A stretch of DNA of 64,000 nt from the NCBI GenBank assembly GCA_902582405.1, contig CACHSA010000005.1:35144-99143 (forward strand), read 5' to 3'. The notes below the pieces were generated by a model. The model saw only the letters and a list, made by a program, of their open reading frames with translations, made no database searches and was not told where the DNA came from. The translations under genes were made by a program, and so were the position numbers. This DNA is from an uncultured Bacteroidota bacterium (lineage in GTDB: Bacteria > Bacteroidota > Bacteroidia > Flavobacteriales > Flavobacteriaceae). Shown here in pieces: positions 28,455 through 37,703 of this stretch. Positions within the stretch are counted from its first letter, which is position 1, and each line of letters begins with the position of its first letter.

Positions 28455-29889
28455 TAATTTTTCGTTTTAATCCCATCCTTGTACCCTCTTTAAGTAAAAG
28501 TTCAAAAGCAGAGTCGTATTCGTTTGGAATTTTTCCATCTAAAATTGCATCTTTAATTTTTTCTTTTAATATCCCAACTTCTTTAGAGGGCTTTAGATTA
28601 AAAACACTCATAATAAATCTTCCAGATATAGGAGGTTGAAAATTTCTGATTTTATCTCTCTGTTCAACTATTTTAATTTTTTGTCTTACAATTTTAAAAT
28701 TATTTAAATATTTCTCGTGTCTTTTTTTGTTTTTGGTCGTTATATCTGCCTCACACAACAACAGTAAATCCTCAATTTCTTCTCCAGCATCATAAATTAG
28801 TCTTCTAACTGCACTATCTGTGACGATATTTTCAGATAAAATTATAGGCCTGGAACTTAATAAAACAATCTTCTGGACATATTTTAGTGAATTATTTAAG
28901 GGCATTTTTAAATTTTTGAAAATTTCCAAAATCATTTTTGAACCTATGTACTCGTGACCATGAAAAGTCCAACCAATTTTTTTATCAAATCTTTTGGAGG
29001 TTGGTTTACCAATATCATGTAAAAGCGCAGCCCATCTTAACCAAATATTATTGGTTACTTGAGATATATTATCCACTACTTGGAGAGTGTGATAGAAGTT
29101 GTCTTTGTGCGTAACTCCCTCAATCTCTTCAATTCCTTTTAGTTTATTCAAAGAGGGAATTAATATTTCAATCAGACCAACCTTGTCTAATATTTTAAAT
29201 CCTTTAGAGGGTAAATCAGTCAATAGAATTTTATTGATTTCATCTACAATTCTTTCCTTTGAAATTATTTTAATCCTGTCGCAATTTCTTATCATTGCGT
29301 TTAATAAGGAATTATCAATCTCAAAATTTAATTCACTACTAAATCTAATTCCTCTAAGAATTCTTAGTGGATCATCTGATATGGTGATTTCTGGATTTGT
29401 AGGGGTTTTAATGATTTTATTTTCTAAATCATTCAAACCGTTAAAAGGATCTATCAGCTTACCAAAATTCCTATCATTTAAACTCACCGCAATTGCATTG
29501 ATAGTGAAATCTCTTCTTTTTAAGTCATCAAGAAGTGTTCCAGGTTCAACATCTGGATTTCTACTTGACAAATGATATGATTCTTTACGAGCTTTTACAA
29601 TTTCGATATTAATGTCATTGAAAATTATGTGTGCAGTACCAAAGTTCTTGAACCTGCTTACTTTTAAATTTTTATTTATTTTATTTTTTATTTCATTAGC
29701 CAAAGTCATTTCACACCCTAATGTAACAAAGTCTAAATCAGAATTTTTTCTATTTCTATTGATTAAATGATCTCTTACGGCTCCACCTACAAGGTATGTT
29801 TCCTGAGATATTGAAATACTACTTTTGTGAACAATATCCACAACATTTTGTTGTATTAAATTTTGAATTTTTTTATTCGTATTAATCAT
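28438..29889 (-). CDS. cca: CCA tRNA nucleotidyltransferase / poly(A) polymerase family with HD domain
   Basis: 483 residues. Nucleotidyltransferase head: LVGGAVRDHLI and SDLDFVTLG (metal-binding Asp pair), RRDFTINAIA, RGIRFSSELNF. An HD phosphohydrolase domain follows around residue 275-380 (NFYHTLQVVDN, LLHDIGKPTSK). Bacteroidota normally have one such enzyme, which repairs or adds the 3' CCA of tRNAs. Overlaps the upstream Sua5 gene by 4 bases and ctaA by 17 bases. Confidence 0.9.
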   Translation of the reverse strand: MINTNKKIQNLIQQNVVDIVHKSSISISQETYLVGGAVRDHLINRNRKNSDLDFVTLGCEMTLANEIKNKINKNLKVSRFKNFGTAHIIFNDINIEIVKARKESYHLSSRNPDVEPGTLLDDLKRRDFTINAIAVSLNDRNFGKLIDPFNGLNDLENKIIKTPTNPEITISDDPLRILRGIRFSSELNFEIDNSLLNAMIRNCDRIKIISKERIVDEINKILLTDLPSKGFKILDKVGLIEILIPSLNKLKGIEEIEGVTHKDNFYHTLQVVDNISQVTNNIWLRWAALLHDIGKPTSKRFDKKIGWTFHGHEYIGSKMILEIFKNLKMPLNNSLKYVQKIVLLSSRPIILSENIVTDSAVRRLIYDAGEEIEDLLLLCEADITTKNKKRHEKYLNNFKIVRQKIKIVEQRDKIRNFQPPISGRFIMSVFNLKPSKEVGILKEKIKDAILDGKIPNEYDSAFELLLKEGTRMGLKRKINEEKV

Positions 29890-30446
29890 TCCCTAATTAT
29901 CTCAATTTGGCCATTTAATAAAATTTTAATAATTCTAGAAGGTTTTGATTTTTCTAAATTACTATCATTAAAATTAACAACATAATCTACTCCATTTATA
30001 ATTTTTTTGTCAATTTCCTTGAATTTTTTTGGAAAAGGGTTACCGCTAATATTTGCAGAGGTTGAAATTAATGGAGCATTTATTTGATCAATTAATGCTT
30101 TACAAAAATTGTCTTTAACTAACCTTAAAGCAATTGACTCATTTTTTCCGTACAAAATCTGATTGAAACCCGAAACTTTTGGATAAATAATTGTTGTGGG
30201 TGACTCATCATATAAATAATTTAAAACACATTTAGGAACTCTTTTTACATATCTTTCAAGCATTTCTACGCTAGACACTAGACTTATTAAAAGTTTATTA
30301 TCATCCCTTCTCTTAATTTTAAATATTTTTTTTATTGCTGATTCAATTATTGCACTACATCCAATACCCCAAATGGTGTCTGTTGGATATAATATAACTC
30401 CTCCGTTTAATACAATTTCCTTAGCTTTATTTATTTTATCCTCCAT
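29886..30446 (-). CDS. L-threonylcarbamoyladenylate synthase (Sua5/YrdC family)
   Basis: 186 residues, a single YrdC domain. Makes the threonylcarbamoyl-AMP used for the t6A modification at A37 of ANN-decoding tRNAs. Motifs: LYPTDTIWGIGC, FKIKRRDDNKLL, SPTTIIYP, ALRLVKD and PLISTSANISGNPFP. It lacks the C-terminal Sua5 extension, so it is the short TsaC/YwlC form. Start ATG is 6 bases after the dapD stop and its stop overlaps cca by 4. Confidence 0.93.
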   Translation of the reverse strand: MEDKINKAKEIVLNGGVILYPTDTIWGIGCSAIIESAIKKIFKIKRRDDNKLLISLVSSVEMLERYVKRVPKCVLNYLYDESPTTIIYPKVSGFNQILYGKNESIALRLVKDNFCKALIDQINAPLISTSANISGNPFPKKFKEIDKKIINGVDYVVNFNDSNLEKSKPSRIIKILLNGQIEIIRE

Positions 30447-30452
30447 TTGAGA

Positions 30453-31259
30453 TTATACCGAAACCCCATGTTCTCTAAGCACATCATTAAGAGAAGTTTT
30501 TTTATCGGTACTCTCTTTTCTTTTTCCGATTATTAATGCACAGGGGACATTAAACTCGCCAGCATTAAATTCTTTTCTATAGCTGCCAGGAATAACAACT
30601 GATCTTTCTGGAATAAAACCTTTTATTTCCACAGCCTCTTTTTTTGAAACATCAAATATTTTTGTTGATTTTGTGAGAACCACATTGGCCCCCAAAACGG
30701 CTTCCTTTCTGACATGTATGCCTTCCACTATAATACACCTTGAACCAATGAAAACATTATCTTCTATAATAACTGGAGATGCTTGTAGTGGCTCTAAAAC
30801 TCCACCTATTCCAACTCCACCACTTAAGTGGACATTTTTTCCTATCTGAGCACAGCTTCCAACGGTTGCCCAAGTATCCACCATAGTTCCCCTATCAACA
30901 TATGCACCTATATTGACAAAGCTGGGCATTAAAATAACACCCTCTGATATATACGACCCATATCTTGCTACTGCGTGAGGAACCACTCTGATATTTCTTT
31001 TTGAGTAACTTTTTTTTAGATCTATCTTATCATGAAATTCCAAGGGTCCAGCTTTTGTTGTCTCCATTTTTTGAATAGCAAAATATAGAATGACAGATTT
31101 TTTTATCCATTCATGTGTTATCCATTTGTCGCCTTTTTTCTCAGCGACCCTTAATTTACCTTTGTCAAGATTTTCAATTACTTCTCTAATTTTTATTTGT
31201 GTCTCTTCTTTCTTTAAAAGAGATCGGTTAGTCCACGCATCTTCAATAATTGAATTCAT
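30453..31259 (-). CDS. dapD: Tetrahydrodipicolinate N-succinyltransferase
   Basis: 268 residues. Succinylase step of meso-DAP/lysine synthesis. N-terminal helical domain, then a left-handed beta-helix of hexapeptide repeats (about 95-215: GVILMPSFVNIGAYVDRGTM, VGSCAQIGKNVHLSGGVGIG, VIIEDNVFIGSRCIIVEGI). First gene of the reverse run dapD - Sua5 - cca - ctaA. Confidence 0.96.
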   Translation of the reverse strand: MNSIIEDAWTNRSLLKKEETQIKIREVIENLDKGKLRVAEKKGDKWITHEWIKKSVILYFAIQKMETTKAGPLEFHDKIDLKKSYSKRNIRVVPHAVARYGSYISEGVILMPSFVNIGAYVDRGTMVDTWATVGSCAQIGKNVHLSGGVGIGGVLEPLQASPVIIEDNVFIGSRCIIVEGIHVRKEAVLGANVVLTKSTKIFDVSKKEAVEIKGFIPERSVVIPGSYRKEFNAGEFNVPCALIIGKRKESTDKKTSLNDVLREHGVSV

Positions 31260-31271
31260 ATTTTTTTTTTA

Positions 31272-31279
31272 CAAATTTA
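31272..31279 (-). promoter_or_regulatory. dapD -7 promoter element
   Basis: Reverse strand TAAATTTG, exact TAnnTTTG, 12 bases before the dapD ATG. A T11 run lies between it and the start codon. Confidence 0.45.
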
Positions 31280-31331
31280 CATTATCTAAATTACTTTAAA
31301 GCTAAGTTTTTTATTTCAAGTTTAGTATGAA

Positions 31332-31339
31332 TATATTTG
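31332..31339 (+). promoter_or_regulatory. ruvX -7 promoter element
   Basis: TATATTTG, exact TAnnTTTG, ending 3 bases before the chosen ruvX ATG. A leaderless message is implied if it is used. Confidence 0.4.
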
Positions 31340-31342
31340 TGT

Positions 31343-31762
31343 ATGGGAATTTTTCTAGCGTTAGATTATGGTCAGAAAAGAACAGGAATTGCAGTTACCG
31401 ACATTAATAAAATTATTGCCTCTAGTCTCATAGCCCTCCCAACGAAAGAAGTAATTCCATACTTGATTTCTTACTGTGAAAAAAACCTTGTTGAAAGATT
31501 TATTTTAGGATATCCAAAAAAATACAATAACAGTGAAAGTCAAATAGAGTCAAAAATTAAAGATTTTATAAAAAAATTGAATTTATCTTTACCAAAAATC
31601 CCTATTGTGAGACATGATGAAAGATTTACTTCTAAAATAGCATCTAATGCAATACTTGAGTCTGGTGTCAGTAAAAGAAAAAGACAAGATAAACTATTAA
31701 TTGACAAGGTAAGTGCAACAATTTTACTTCAGTCTTATTTATCTCTATACAAGAATATTTGA
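31343..31762 (+). CDS. ruvX: Holliday junction resolvase-like / pre-16S rRNA nuclease RuvX (YqgF)
   Basis: 139 residues, RNase H-like YqgF fold. N-terminal FLALDYGQKRTGIAV (catalytic Asp), the central RFILGYPKKYNN and the later VRHDERFTSKIA with DKVSATILLQSYL are all family positions. E. coli YqgF processes the 5' end of pre-16S rRNA. A TTG at 31337 is in frame but overlaps the -7 box, so ATG 31343 is preferred. def begins 4 bases after its stop. Confidence 0.92.
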   Translation: MGIFLALDYGQKRTGIAVTDINKIIASSLIALPTKEVIPYLISYCEKNLVERFILGYPKKYNNSESQIESKIKDFIKKLNLSLPKIPIVRHDERFTSKIASNAILESGVSKRKRQDKLLIDKVSATILLQSYLSLYKNI

Positions 31763-31766
31763 AGAT

Positions 31767-32342
31767 ATGATTTTACCAATCCTTTCTTATGGAAATTCGG
31801 TTTTAAAAAAGAAAGCCCTTCCTATTTCTGTGAAAACAAAAAATTTAAAATGTTTGATAAACGATATGTGGGATACAATGTACGAGGCCCAGGGTGTGGG
31901 CCTTGCTGCACCTCAAATAGGTCAGTCAATAAGACTTTTTATTGTTGACACTTACCCTTTTTCAGACAATGAAGGTTTATCAATAAACGAAAGGAAATTT
32001 TTAAGAAGTTTTAAAATGGTATTTATAAATCCAGAAATCATTGAAGAAAATGGAAAAGAGTGTCTTTTTAACGAAGGCTGTTTGAGTATTCCTGGTATTA
32101 GAGAAGATGTAAAGAGAAAAGAATCCATAATCATTAAATTTCAAGATTTGAATGGAAAATTTAAAAAGAAATCATTTTCCGGAATTGCGGCCAGAGTTAT
32201 ACAGCACGAATATGATCATATTGAAGGGATTCTCTTTACGGATAAATTATCTTCTTTAAAAAGAAAGATAATTAAAAGGAAGCTTGATGAAATATCAATT
32301 GGTAAAATTGAGGTTGATTACAATATGAAATTCATAAAATAA
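31767..32342 (+). CDS. def: Peptide deformylase
   Basis: 191 residues. Removes the formyl group from nascent N-terminal methionine. All three metal motifs are present: GVGLAAPQIGQ, ECLFNEGCLSIPG (Cys ligand) and QHEYDHIEGILF (His ligands and catalytic Glu). Start chosen at ATG 31767, giving the typical MILPILSYGNSVL opening, rather than a longer frame running back into ruvX. Confidence 0.96.
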   Translation: MILPILSYGNSVLKKKALPISVKTKNLKCLINDMWDTMYEAQGVGLAAPQIGQSIRLFIVDTYPFSDNEGLSINERKFLRSFKMVFINPEIIEENGKECLFNEGCLSIPGIREDVKRKESIIIKFQDLNGKFKKKSFSGIAARVIQHEYDHIEGILFTDKLSSLKRKIIKRKLDEISIGKIEVDYNMKFIK

Positions 32343-32348
32343 ACAGTT

Positions 32349-33131
32349 ATGGTAAAATCATCTTTAGATGCCCAAATTAATGAGATAAAACAATTAATTT
32401 TTGTTGTATGGGAATTAAGAGAGAAATGCCCCTGGGATAGAAAACAGACATTTCAAACCTTGAAAAATTTGACTATAGAAGAAACATATGAATTGTGTGA
32501 TGAAATTGAAAGATTAAGCTATGAAGGCATTAAAGAAGAATTAGGAGATTTATTACTACATATCATTTTCTATGCAAAAATAGGTTCTGAAAATAATAAA
32601 TTTAATATTGGACTTATTGCTAGAGAAATTAGAAAAAAATTAATTAGACGACACCCTCACGTCTATGGAGATAAAAAAATAAAAAATTCAAAGGAGGTTA
32701 AATCAAATTGGGAAAAAATCAAATTAAAAGAGGGAAAGAGTAGTATATTGGATGGTGTACCAACAAATTTACCCCCTTTACTCAAGGCCCACAGAATTCA
32801 AGATAAAGTTTCATCTGTAGGGTTTGATTGGAAAAAATCTGAGGATGTGCTGAAAAAATTAGATGAAGAAATAAGAGAATTCAAAGAAGAAATTGAAAAT
32901 AATGATAAAAATAATCTAGAAGATGAATTTGGAGATATCTTGTTTTCATTAATTAATTTGTCAAGACATTACAATATAAATCCTTATGATGCTTTGCAAA
33001 AATCAAATACAAAATTTATAAACCGTTTTAAATATATAGAGAAAAGAGCAAAGAAAATGAAAAAAGAACTTAGTAAAATTAGTTTAAAGGAGATTGAGGT
33101 TTTATGGGAAGATTCAAAAAAAAGAAGTTAA
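32349..33131 (+). CDS. mazG: Nucleoside triphosphate pyrophosphohydrolase MazG
   Basis: 260 residues, the two-domain MazG form. First all-alpha domain: REKCPWDRKQTFQTL, EETYELCDEIE, EELGDLLLHIIF; second domain: LDEEIREFKEEIEN, EDEFGDILFSLINL. The paired EExxE and ExxD metal motifs are visible in both. House-cleaning of non-canonical dNTPs or control of ppGpp are known family roles. It ends 4 bases from the convergent DUF349 gene. Confidence 0.94.
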   Translation: MVKSSLDAQINEIKQLIFVVWELREKCPWDRKQTFQTLKNLTIEETYELCDEIERLSYEGIKEELGDLLLHIIFYAKIGSENNKFNIGLIAREIRKKLIRRHPHVYGDKKIKNSKEVKSNWEKIKLKEGKSSILDGVPTNLPPLLKAHRIQDKVSSVGFDWKKSEDVLKKLDEEIREFKEEIENNDKNNLEDEFGDILFSLINLSRHYNINPYDALQKSNTKFINRFKYIEKRAKKMKKELSKISLKEIEVLWEDSKKRS

Positions 33132-33135
33132 AAGC

Positions 33136-34995
33136 TTATTGATTTTCCTCTTCATCTAACTTCTTTTTCATATAAGATTTAATTAGTTTAAGTTTGTTTT
33201 CAAGTATAAGTTTGTCATTATTTATTTTGTCAATCTTTTTGTTTACTTCAATCATTAATGGATTGTTACTACTTGATTCACTAAAAAATTCTAAGTTATT
33301 TTCTAGTTGATTAAGTTCGTTCCCAATGTCATAAATTTTCTTTTTTATTATATTATGTTCAGCTTTAATATTTATATTTTGAATGAAGAGTAATTTTGTT
33401 TCGTATTTTTTAAGCTCTACTGTGCTTTTAGGAATTGAAATATCATTCCATTTTTCTGATAAGAATTTAATTATCAATTTCTCTTGATTACCAATATCAT
33501 CATTTCGAATCTTCGACCACGCTTGTGACTCTTGAATAAGAAACGTTTGATACTTTTTGGGTGTTGTTGGGATATTCTGTTTTTTTAAATTTTCAAGAAA
33601 TTTTTTTTGTTCCTGTACAATTTTCTTTTCATTTTCATCTAAGTCTTTCTCGCTATTCTTAATTTTTTGAAAATAATTATTAGTTTTCGTTTTAAATTCA
33701 TTCCATAATCTTTCAGAATTCTTTCTAGAAACTCTGCCACTGTTTTTCCATTCATTTTGAATTTGTTTGATTCTGTTAACATAATTTTTCCAAGTATCTT
33801 TTTTTAAAATTTCGTCCACTTCTGTAATTAGATTCTCTTTTGATTGTATTGATCTTTTTTCGAGTATTTTTAAATTTTTATAAAAATTATTTTTTTCTTT
33901 ATTAAATGCTCTTGTACTATTTCGGAATGAATTCCAGATACTTTTATTTTTCCCTCTTGGTACATCCCCTAAATTAAAAAATTTAACCTTTAATTCATCT
34001 ACTAATTTTATTGATTCCTGACACTGAGCATGAGTTTTTATATCTCTTTCGGAAACTTTATTTATTTTATTTATCAGTTCAACTTTTTCTTCATAATTTT
34101 TAAATCTTATGGAGTCTATATCTTTATTGTATTTATTTTTTTGATCATGTATTTTTTTTGTTGCATCTTGAAATCTTTGCCATAGTTCTTCTCTTTTGTT
34201 TCTTGCAACTGGACCTAGTTCGTTTTTCCATAGTCTATGTAAATTATTCAGTTCTCTAATTGATTCGTGGATATTATCCGAATCTACCAATTTTTCGGCT
34301 CTTTCAATTAATTTAATTTTTTCCTCATAGTTATGTTGATAGTCCACATCTCTAAGTTCTCTATTTAAGTGCAAAAGGTCATAAAATCTCTCAACATGGA
34401 ATTTGTATGTTTGCCATATGTTGTTACTTTCATTTCTTGGAACATGTCCCGTACTATGAAATGCCTCTTGCAAATTTCTAAACTTTTTATAAATATTATT
34501 ATCGTGTTGGCTTTTGTCAATCAAATTTTTTATTTCATCAATTATTTCTTTTTTTCGAAAAAGATTTGATTTCTGTTTATTTAAAAGTTCTTTAAAGTGT
34601 TGGTGTTTCTTGTGTTTGTAACTTTTTAATAGTTCATAAAAATCCTTTTTATATTGGGGTGAAAATTTAAAGTCAATTTCATTACCACCATTATTTATGA
34701 ATTCAACTTTTTTCTTTTCTAATATAGATTTAAACTTATTTTCAAAAGTATTTTTAAGTAGGTTCAAAACATCATTATAAGTTATCCAGTCGGACTGCTT
34801 TAATAGCTTATCAAGATAATTTGGATACTCCTCTAACTTTAGATTATCAATGTATTTATTGATATCCTTTTCAGGAATAATCTGGTTTTCATTTTTTTCT
34901 TCTGTATCTATTTCCTTTTTAAGACCTTTTGTTTCTGAATTTTTAGTTTCTTCTTTATCTCTAGCTACTGATTTTTTAGTAGAATCGTTTTTCAT
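33136..34995 (-). CDS. DUF349 repeat protein
   Basis: 619 residues, highly charged and almost wholly helical, with repeated units of about 70-75 residues typical of DUF349: each has a W-x-x-F/Y core preceded by GxVxR, for example FHSTGHVPRNESNNIWQTYK, ELGPVARNKREELWQRFQ, FNLGDVPRGKNKSIWNSFR and WKNSGRVSRKNSERLWNEFK. The first 60 residues are low-complexity and acidic. Cytoplasmic. Family function is unknown. I start at ATG 34995; a TTG 12 bases earlier is in frame. Located between mazG (convergent) and aroE (same strand, 43-base gap). Confidence 0.9.
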   Translation of the reverse strand: MKNDSTKKSVARDKEETKNSETKGLKKEIDTEEKNENQIIPEKDINKYIDNLKLEEYPNYLDKLLKQSDWITYNDVLNLLKNTFENKFKSILEKKKVEFINNGGNEIDFKFSPQYKKDFYELLKSYKHKKHQHFKELLNKQKSNLFRKKEIIDEIKNLIDKSQHDNNIYKKFRNLQEAFHSTGHVPRNESNNIWQTYKFHVERFYDLLHLNRELRDVDYQHNYEEKIKLIERAEKLVDSDNIHESIRELNNLHRLWKNELGPVARNKREELWQRFQDATKKIHDQKNKYNKDIDSIRFKNYEEKVELINKINKVSERDIKTHAQCQESIKLVDELKVKFFNLGDVPRGKNKSIWNSFRNSTRAFNKEKNNFYKNLKILEKRSIQSKENLITEVDEILKKDTWKNYVNRIKQIQNEWKNSGRVSRKNSERLWNEFKTKTNNYFQKIKNSEKDLDENEKKIVQEQKKFLENLKKQNIPTTPKKYQTFLIQESQAWSKIRNDDIGNQEKLIIKFLSEKWNDISIPKSTVELKKYETKLLFIQNINIKAEHNIIKKKIYDIGNELNQLENNLEFFSESSSNNPLMIEVNKKIDKINNDKLILENKLKLIKSYMKKKLDEEENQ

Positions 34996-35038
34996 TGTAA
35001 AACACAATAGTTATTGATCTAAAATACAAAAATAAAAT

Positions 35039-35788
35039 TCAATTCGTTTTATTCCAAATTGACCAGGATCTTTCAGCTTGATTAATTAACATATCATATC
35101 CATTTATTATTTTGGCGCCTTGGATTTTACCATTTGTTAAAAATCTTGTTTTTTTTGGGTTATAAGTTAAATCAAATAGGATGTGTTTCTTTGTTATGTA
35201 GTTAAAGTTAATATCAACACAATCTTCTGTATTAGGATAAGTTCCAACCGGAGTAGTATTTATAATAAGTTCATACTCAGTTATAATCTCTTTTTCTAAT
35301 TCATTATAGCTATAATCTCCCTTTCCTTTTTTTCTAGACACTGTGTGAAATTTAATGGAGTTTTCTTTTAGAGCATAACCAATAGCTTTTGATGCACCAC
35401 CTGTTCCAAGAATTAAAGCATTTTTTGGTTTTTTATTGATTTTTTCAAACAAAGATTTTTGAAATCCGTAGCAATCCGTATTATGACCTATCAAATTCCT
35501 GTTCTCATCAAATGATATTGTGTTTACAGCCATAATTTCCCTTGCTTCTTTAGAGATATTGTCTAAATATGGAATAATTTTTTCTTTATAAGGAATCGTG
35601 ACATTAAGTCCTTTTAATTTCTTTTGTTTTAAGCTTTCAGCTACTTGGTCTAAGTTTTTACAATCAAAGTTTTCATACGAATGATTAACTAAACCCTCAT
35701 TTTGGAATTTTTGATTAAAATAGCTTTTCGAAAAAGAATAGTCAATCCCCTTACCAATTAGACCATATATAAATTTAACTTCTGACAT
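35039..35788 (-). CDS. aroE: Shikimate dehydrogenase
   Basis: 249 residues. NADPH-dependent reduction of dehydroshikimate in aromatic amino-acid synthesis. N-terminal substrate domain: IYGLIGKGIDYSFSKSYFN and GLNVTIPYKEKI; catalytic Lys and Asp are in NVTIPYKE and GHNTDCYGF; nucleotide-binding ALILGTGGASKAIG; INTTPVGTYPN; C-terminal NGYDMLINQAERSWSIW. ATG 35788 is chosen (MSEVKFIYGLIG); it overlaps the upstream DUF368 gene by 14 bases. Confidence 0.95.
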   Translation of the reverse strand: MSEVKFIYGLIGKGIDYSFSKSYFNQKFQNEGLVNHSYENFDCKNLDQVAESLKQKKLKGLNVTIPYKEKIIPYLDNISKEAREIMAVNTISFDENRNLIGHNTDCYGFQKSLFEKINKKPKNALILGTGGASKAIGYALKENSIKFHTVSRKKGKGDYSYNELEKEIITEYELIINTTPVGTYPNTEDCVDINFNYITKKHILFDLTYNPKKTRFLTNGKIQGAKIINGYDMLINQAERSWSIWNKTN

Positions 35789-36764
35789 TAACTTTTTCAA
35801 TTACATAAACTATAAAAATTCCAATTAAAATCGATATTAAAATAGTAATATTTTCGGTGCTTAAACTTTTTGGATAGTAAAAATAATTGTTGTTTAATTT
35901 TAAAAATAATGAACCAATATTTTCGTCATAAACTAAACTTTTCCATGGCCACACAGAACCTATAGATCCTAATATAAATCCAGCTAGTGAAGACATAATA
36001 ATATTTTTATACCGAGCAATCAAAAGATTGAGAATTTTTGAAAAGAGAATTAGACCAACTACCGAGCCAAATCCGAAAATCATTAATAGGAAAATTAAAT
36101 TTTTACTTTCTACATCTAATCTCTCTAGGCCATAACCCTTTCCCACATTAATAATAAAGTAATACAAATTATTTACAGAATCAATCAAAAGTAGTTTGTA
36201 GTTCCCTAGAGCTAGAAGTATCATTGAGCCCGAAAGGCCAGGCAGTACCATCCCAGAAACACTTAGTATTCCACACAAAAAAATAAAAAAAGGGTTTTTA
36301 ATCTCATTACCTGGAGTAATAAAAAAAAATGCAACACCAAATAAAAACCCCGAAATATTTGATATAATACAGTAAAAATTAATATTAGGTATTTTTTTGA
36401 CAATTATTATTGTTGAATATATTATCATTCCACAGAAAAAGCCTAAAGTTTGAGCTTGGTGGTTTTCTAAAAAAAATCCTATCATTAGTGAAGTACTAAA
36501 AAAACTGATGATAACACCAAATAATAAGAATAATAAAAAATTACCATTTATATGCTTGTAGAAAGAGTTAAACCCCTCTTTTCTGTAAATTATTAGGCTA
36601 TAAACGTCAAAACGAGAAAAAGACAAAATCAATTTTTCATAAAACCCAAATATAATTGCAACTATTCCACCTGAAACACCAGGTATCTTGTTTACAGCAC
36701 CCATAATTAGACCGTAAAAAAAAATGACCGAGGAATCTAAAATTTTTTTTTTAAAAGTATTCAA
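35775..36764 (-). CDS. DUF368 membrane protein, copy 2 (PopT-like)
   Basis: 329 residues, about eight to ten membrane segments. DUF368 signature MGAVNKIPGVSGGIVAII near the N-terminus and a second, inverted-type copy GMVLPGLSGSMILLALGNY in the middle. DUF368 (PopT) proteins have been reported as undecaprenyl-phosphate translocases, recycling the C55-P carrier across the inner membrane; I extend that by homology only. The start is TTG at 36764, overlapping the upstream paralogue by 14 bases; no suitable ATG precedes the conserved motif. Confidence 0.88.
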   Translation of the reverse strand: MNTFKKKILDSSVIFFYGLIMGAVNKIPGVSGGIVAIIFGFYEKLILSFSRFDVYSLIIYRKEGFNSFYKHINGNFLLFLLFGVIISFFSTSLMIGFFLENHQAQTLGFFCGMIIYSTIIIVKKIPNINFYCIISNISGFLFGVAFFFITPGNEIKNPFFIFLCGILSVSGMVLPGLSGSMILLALGNYKLLLIDSVNNLYYFIINVGKGYGLERLDVESKNLIFLLMIFGFGSVVGLILFSKILNLLIARYKNIIMSSLAGFILGSIGSVWPWKSLVYDENIGSLFLKLNNNYFYYPKSLSTENITILISILIGIFIVYVIEKVNVRS

Positions 36765-37698
36765 TTGGTTTTTTTAATCTATTAAATGCTAAAATTAAGA
36801 TGAAACCAACTAATATAAAGAAAACACTTTCACTTATTTCATATGATTTACACATTACAAAAGTTTTGTTTGATGTGAAAAAAGTTTTAAGTGTATGAAG
36901 ATTTAAACAAGCTTTCAGTGGCCACAATTCAGTTAGTGACCCACCAACTAAACCTGTTAAAATCAATAATGTTTTTCTTTTTTTATAGTTGAAAAGCCAA
37001 ACAACAAATTTTGAGAAAATTTTTAATCCAAATAAAACACCCAGTGAAATAGCACCAACTTTTGAATACACAACAAAAAATTCTTCTAGATTGAAATTAA
37101 ATAAAATCTTTATTGAATTTTGGATAACTGAAAGAATTTCATTGTAAACCCCAAGAATTAAAAAAATCATAGCACCTGAAATACCTGGTAAAATCATTGC
37201 TGATACTGCAACTACTGAACAAAAAAAAAGGTATGCCAGGGATGGTTCAATATTAAAACTGTTTAATTGTGTTATACTAATTGAAATTATTATTGATATA
37301 ACAAGATATATGTAATCAAAGATATTTTTATTTTTAATTAGTTTAATAAATTGAAAAAAAGTTCCAAATATTATTCCAAATATTAATGCAGATATTGAAA
37401 TCGGATGATTTTCAAATAGATAAATTAAAATACCAGATAGAAAAAAAACACCTGAAATAATTCCTAAAAATAGCGAAATTATGAAAGAGGCGTTAATATT
37501 AGTCCATAATGATTTTAATTGACCTGTAACTAATTGCCTAAATGAGAAGCTGTCGATACTTTTCAACACCTTATGATAAATCCCAGCAATAAAAGCAATA
37601 GTTCCTCCTGAAATTCCTGGGATAATATCTACTGAGCCCATTAAAACTCCAATTAGGTAAGTGGAAAAAATTTTTTTTCTTGATTTTGAATTGTTCAA
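36751..37698 (-). CDS. DUF368 membrane protein, copy 1 (PopT-like)
   Basis: 315 residues, polytopic. Signature VLMGSVDIIPGISGGTIAFIAG and the mid-protein AMILPGISGAMIFLILGVYN mirror the neighbouring paralogue, so the two are a tandem duplication that has since diverged. Both copies share the glycine/proline PGxSG motif in each half. Start is TTG at 37698, 5 bases after the TPR gene stop. Possible undecaprenyl-phosphate translocase. Confidence 0.88.
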   Translation of the reverse strand: MNNSKSRKKIFSTYLIGVLMGSVDIIPGISGGTIAFIAGIYHKVLKSIDSFSFRQLVTGQLKSLWTNINASFIISLFLGIISGVFFLSGILIYLFENHPISISALIFGIIFGTFFQFIKLIKNKNIFDYIYLVISIIISISITQLNSFNIEPSLAYLFFCSVVAVSAMILPGISGAMIFLILGVYNEILSVIQNSIKILFNFNLEEFFVVYSKVGAISLGVLFGLKIFSKFVVWLFNYKKRKTLLILTGLVGGSLTELWPLKACLNLHTLKTFFTSNKTFVMCKSYEISESVFFILVGFILILAFNRLKKPIEYF

Positions 37699-37703
37699 TT
37701 AAA

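Noticed and set aside
29099..29575. 158-codon open frame on the + strand opposite cca
   Set aside because: Lies wholly inside the conserved nucleotidyltransferase gene in antisense; no recognisable motifs and no upstream promoter box.
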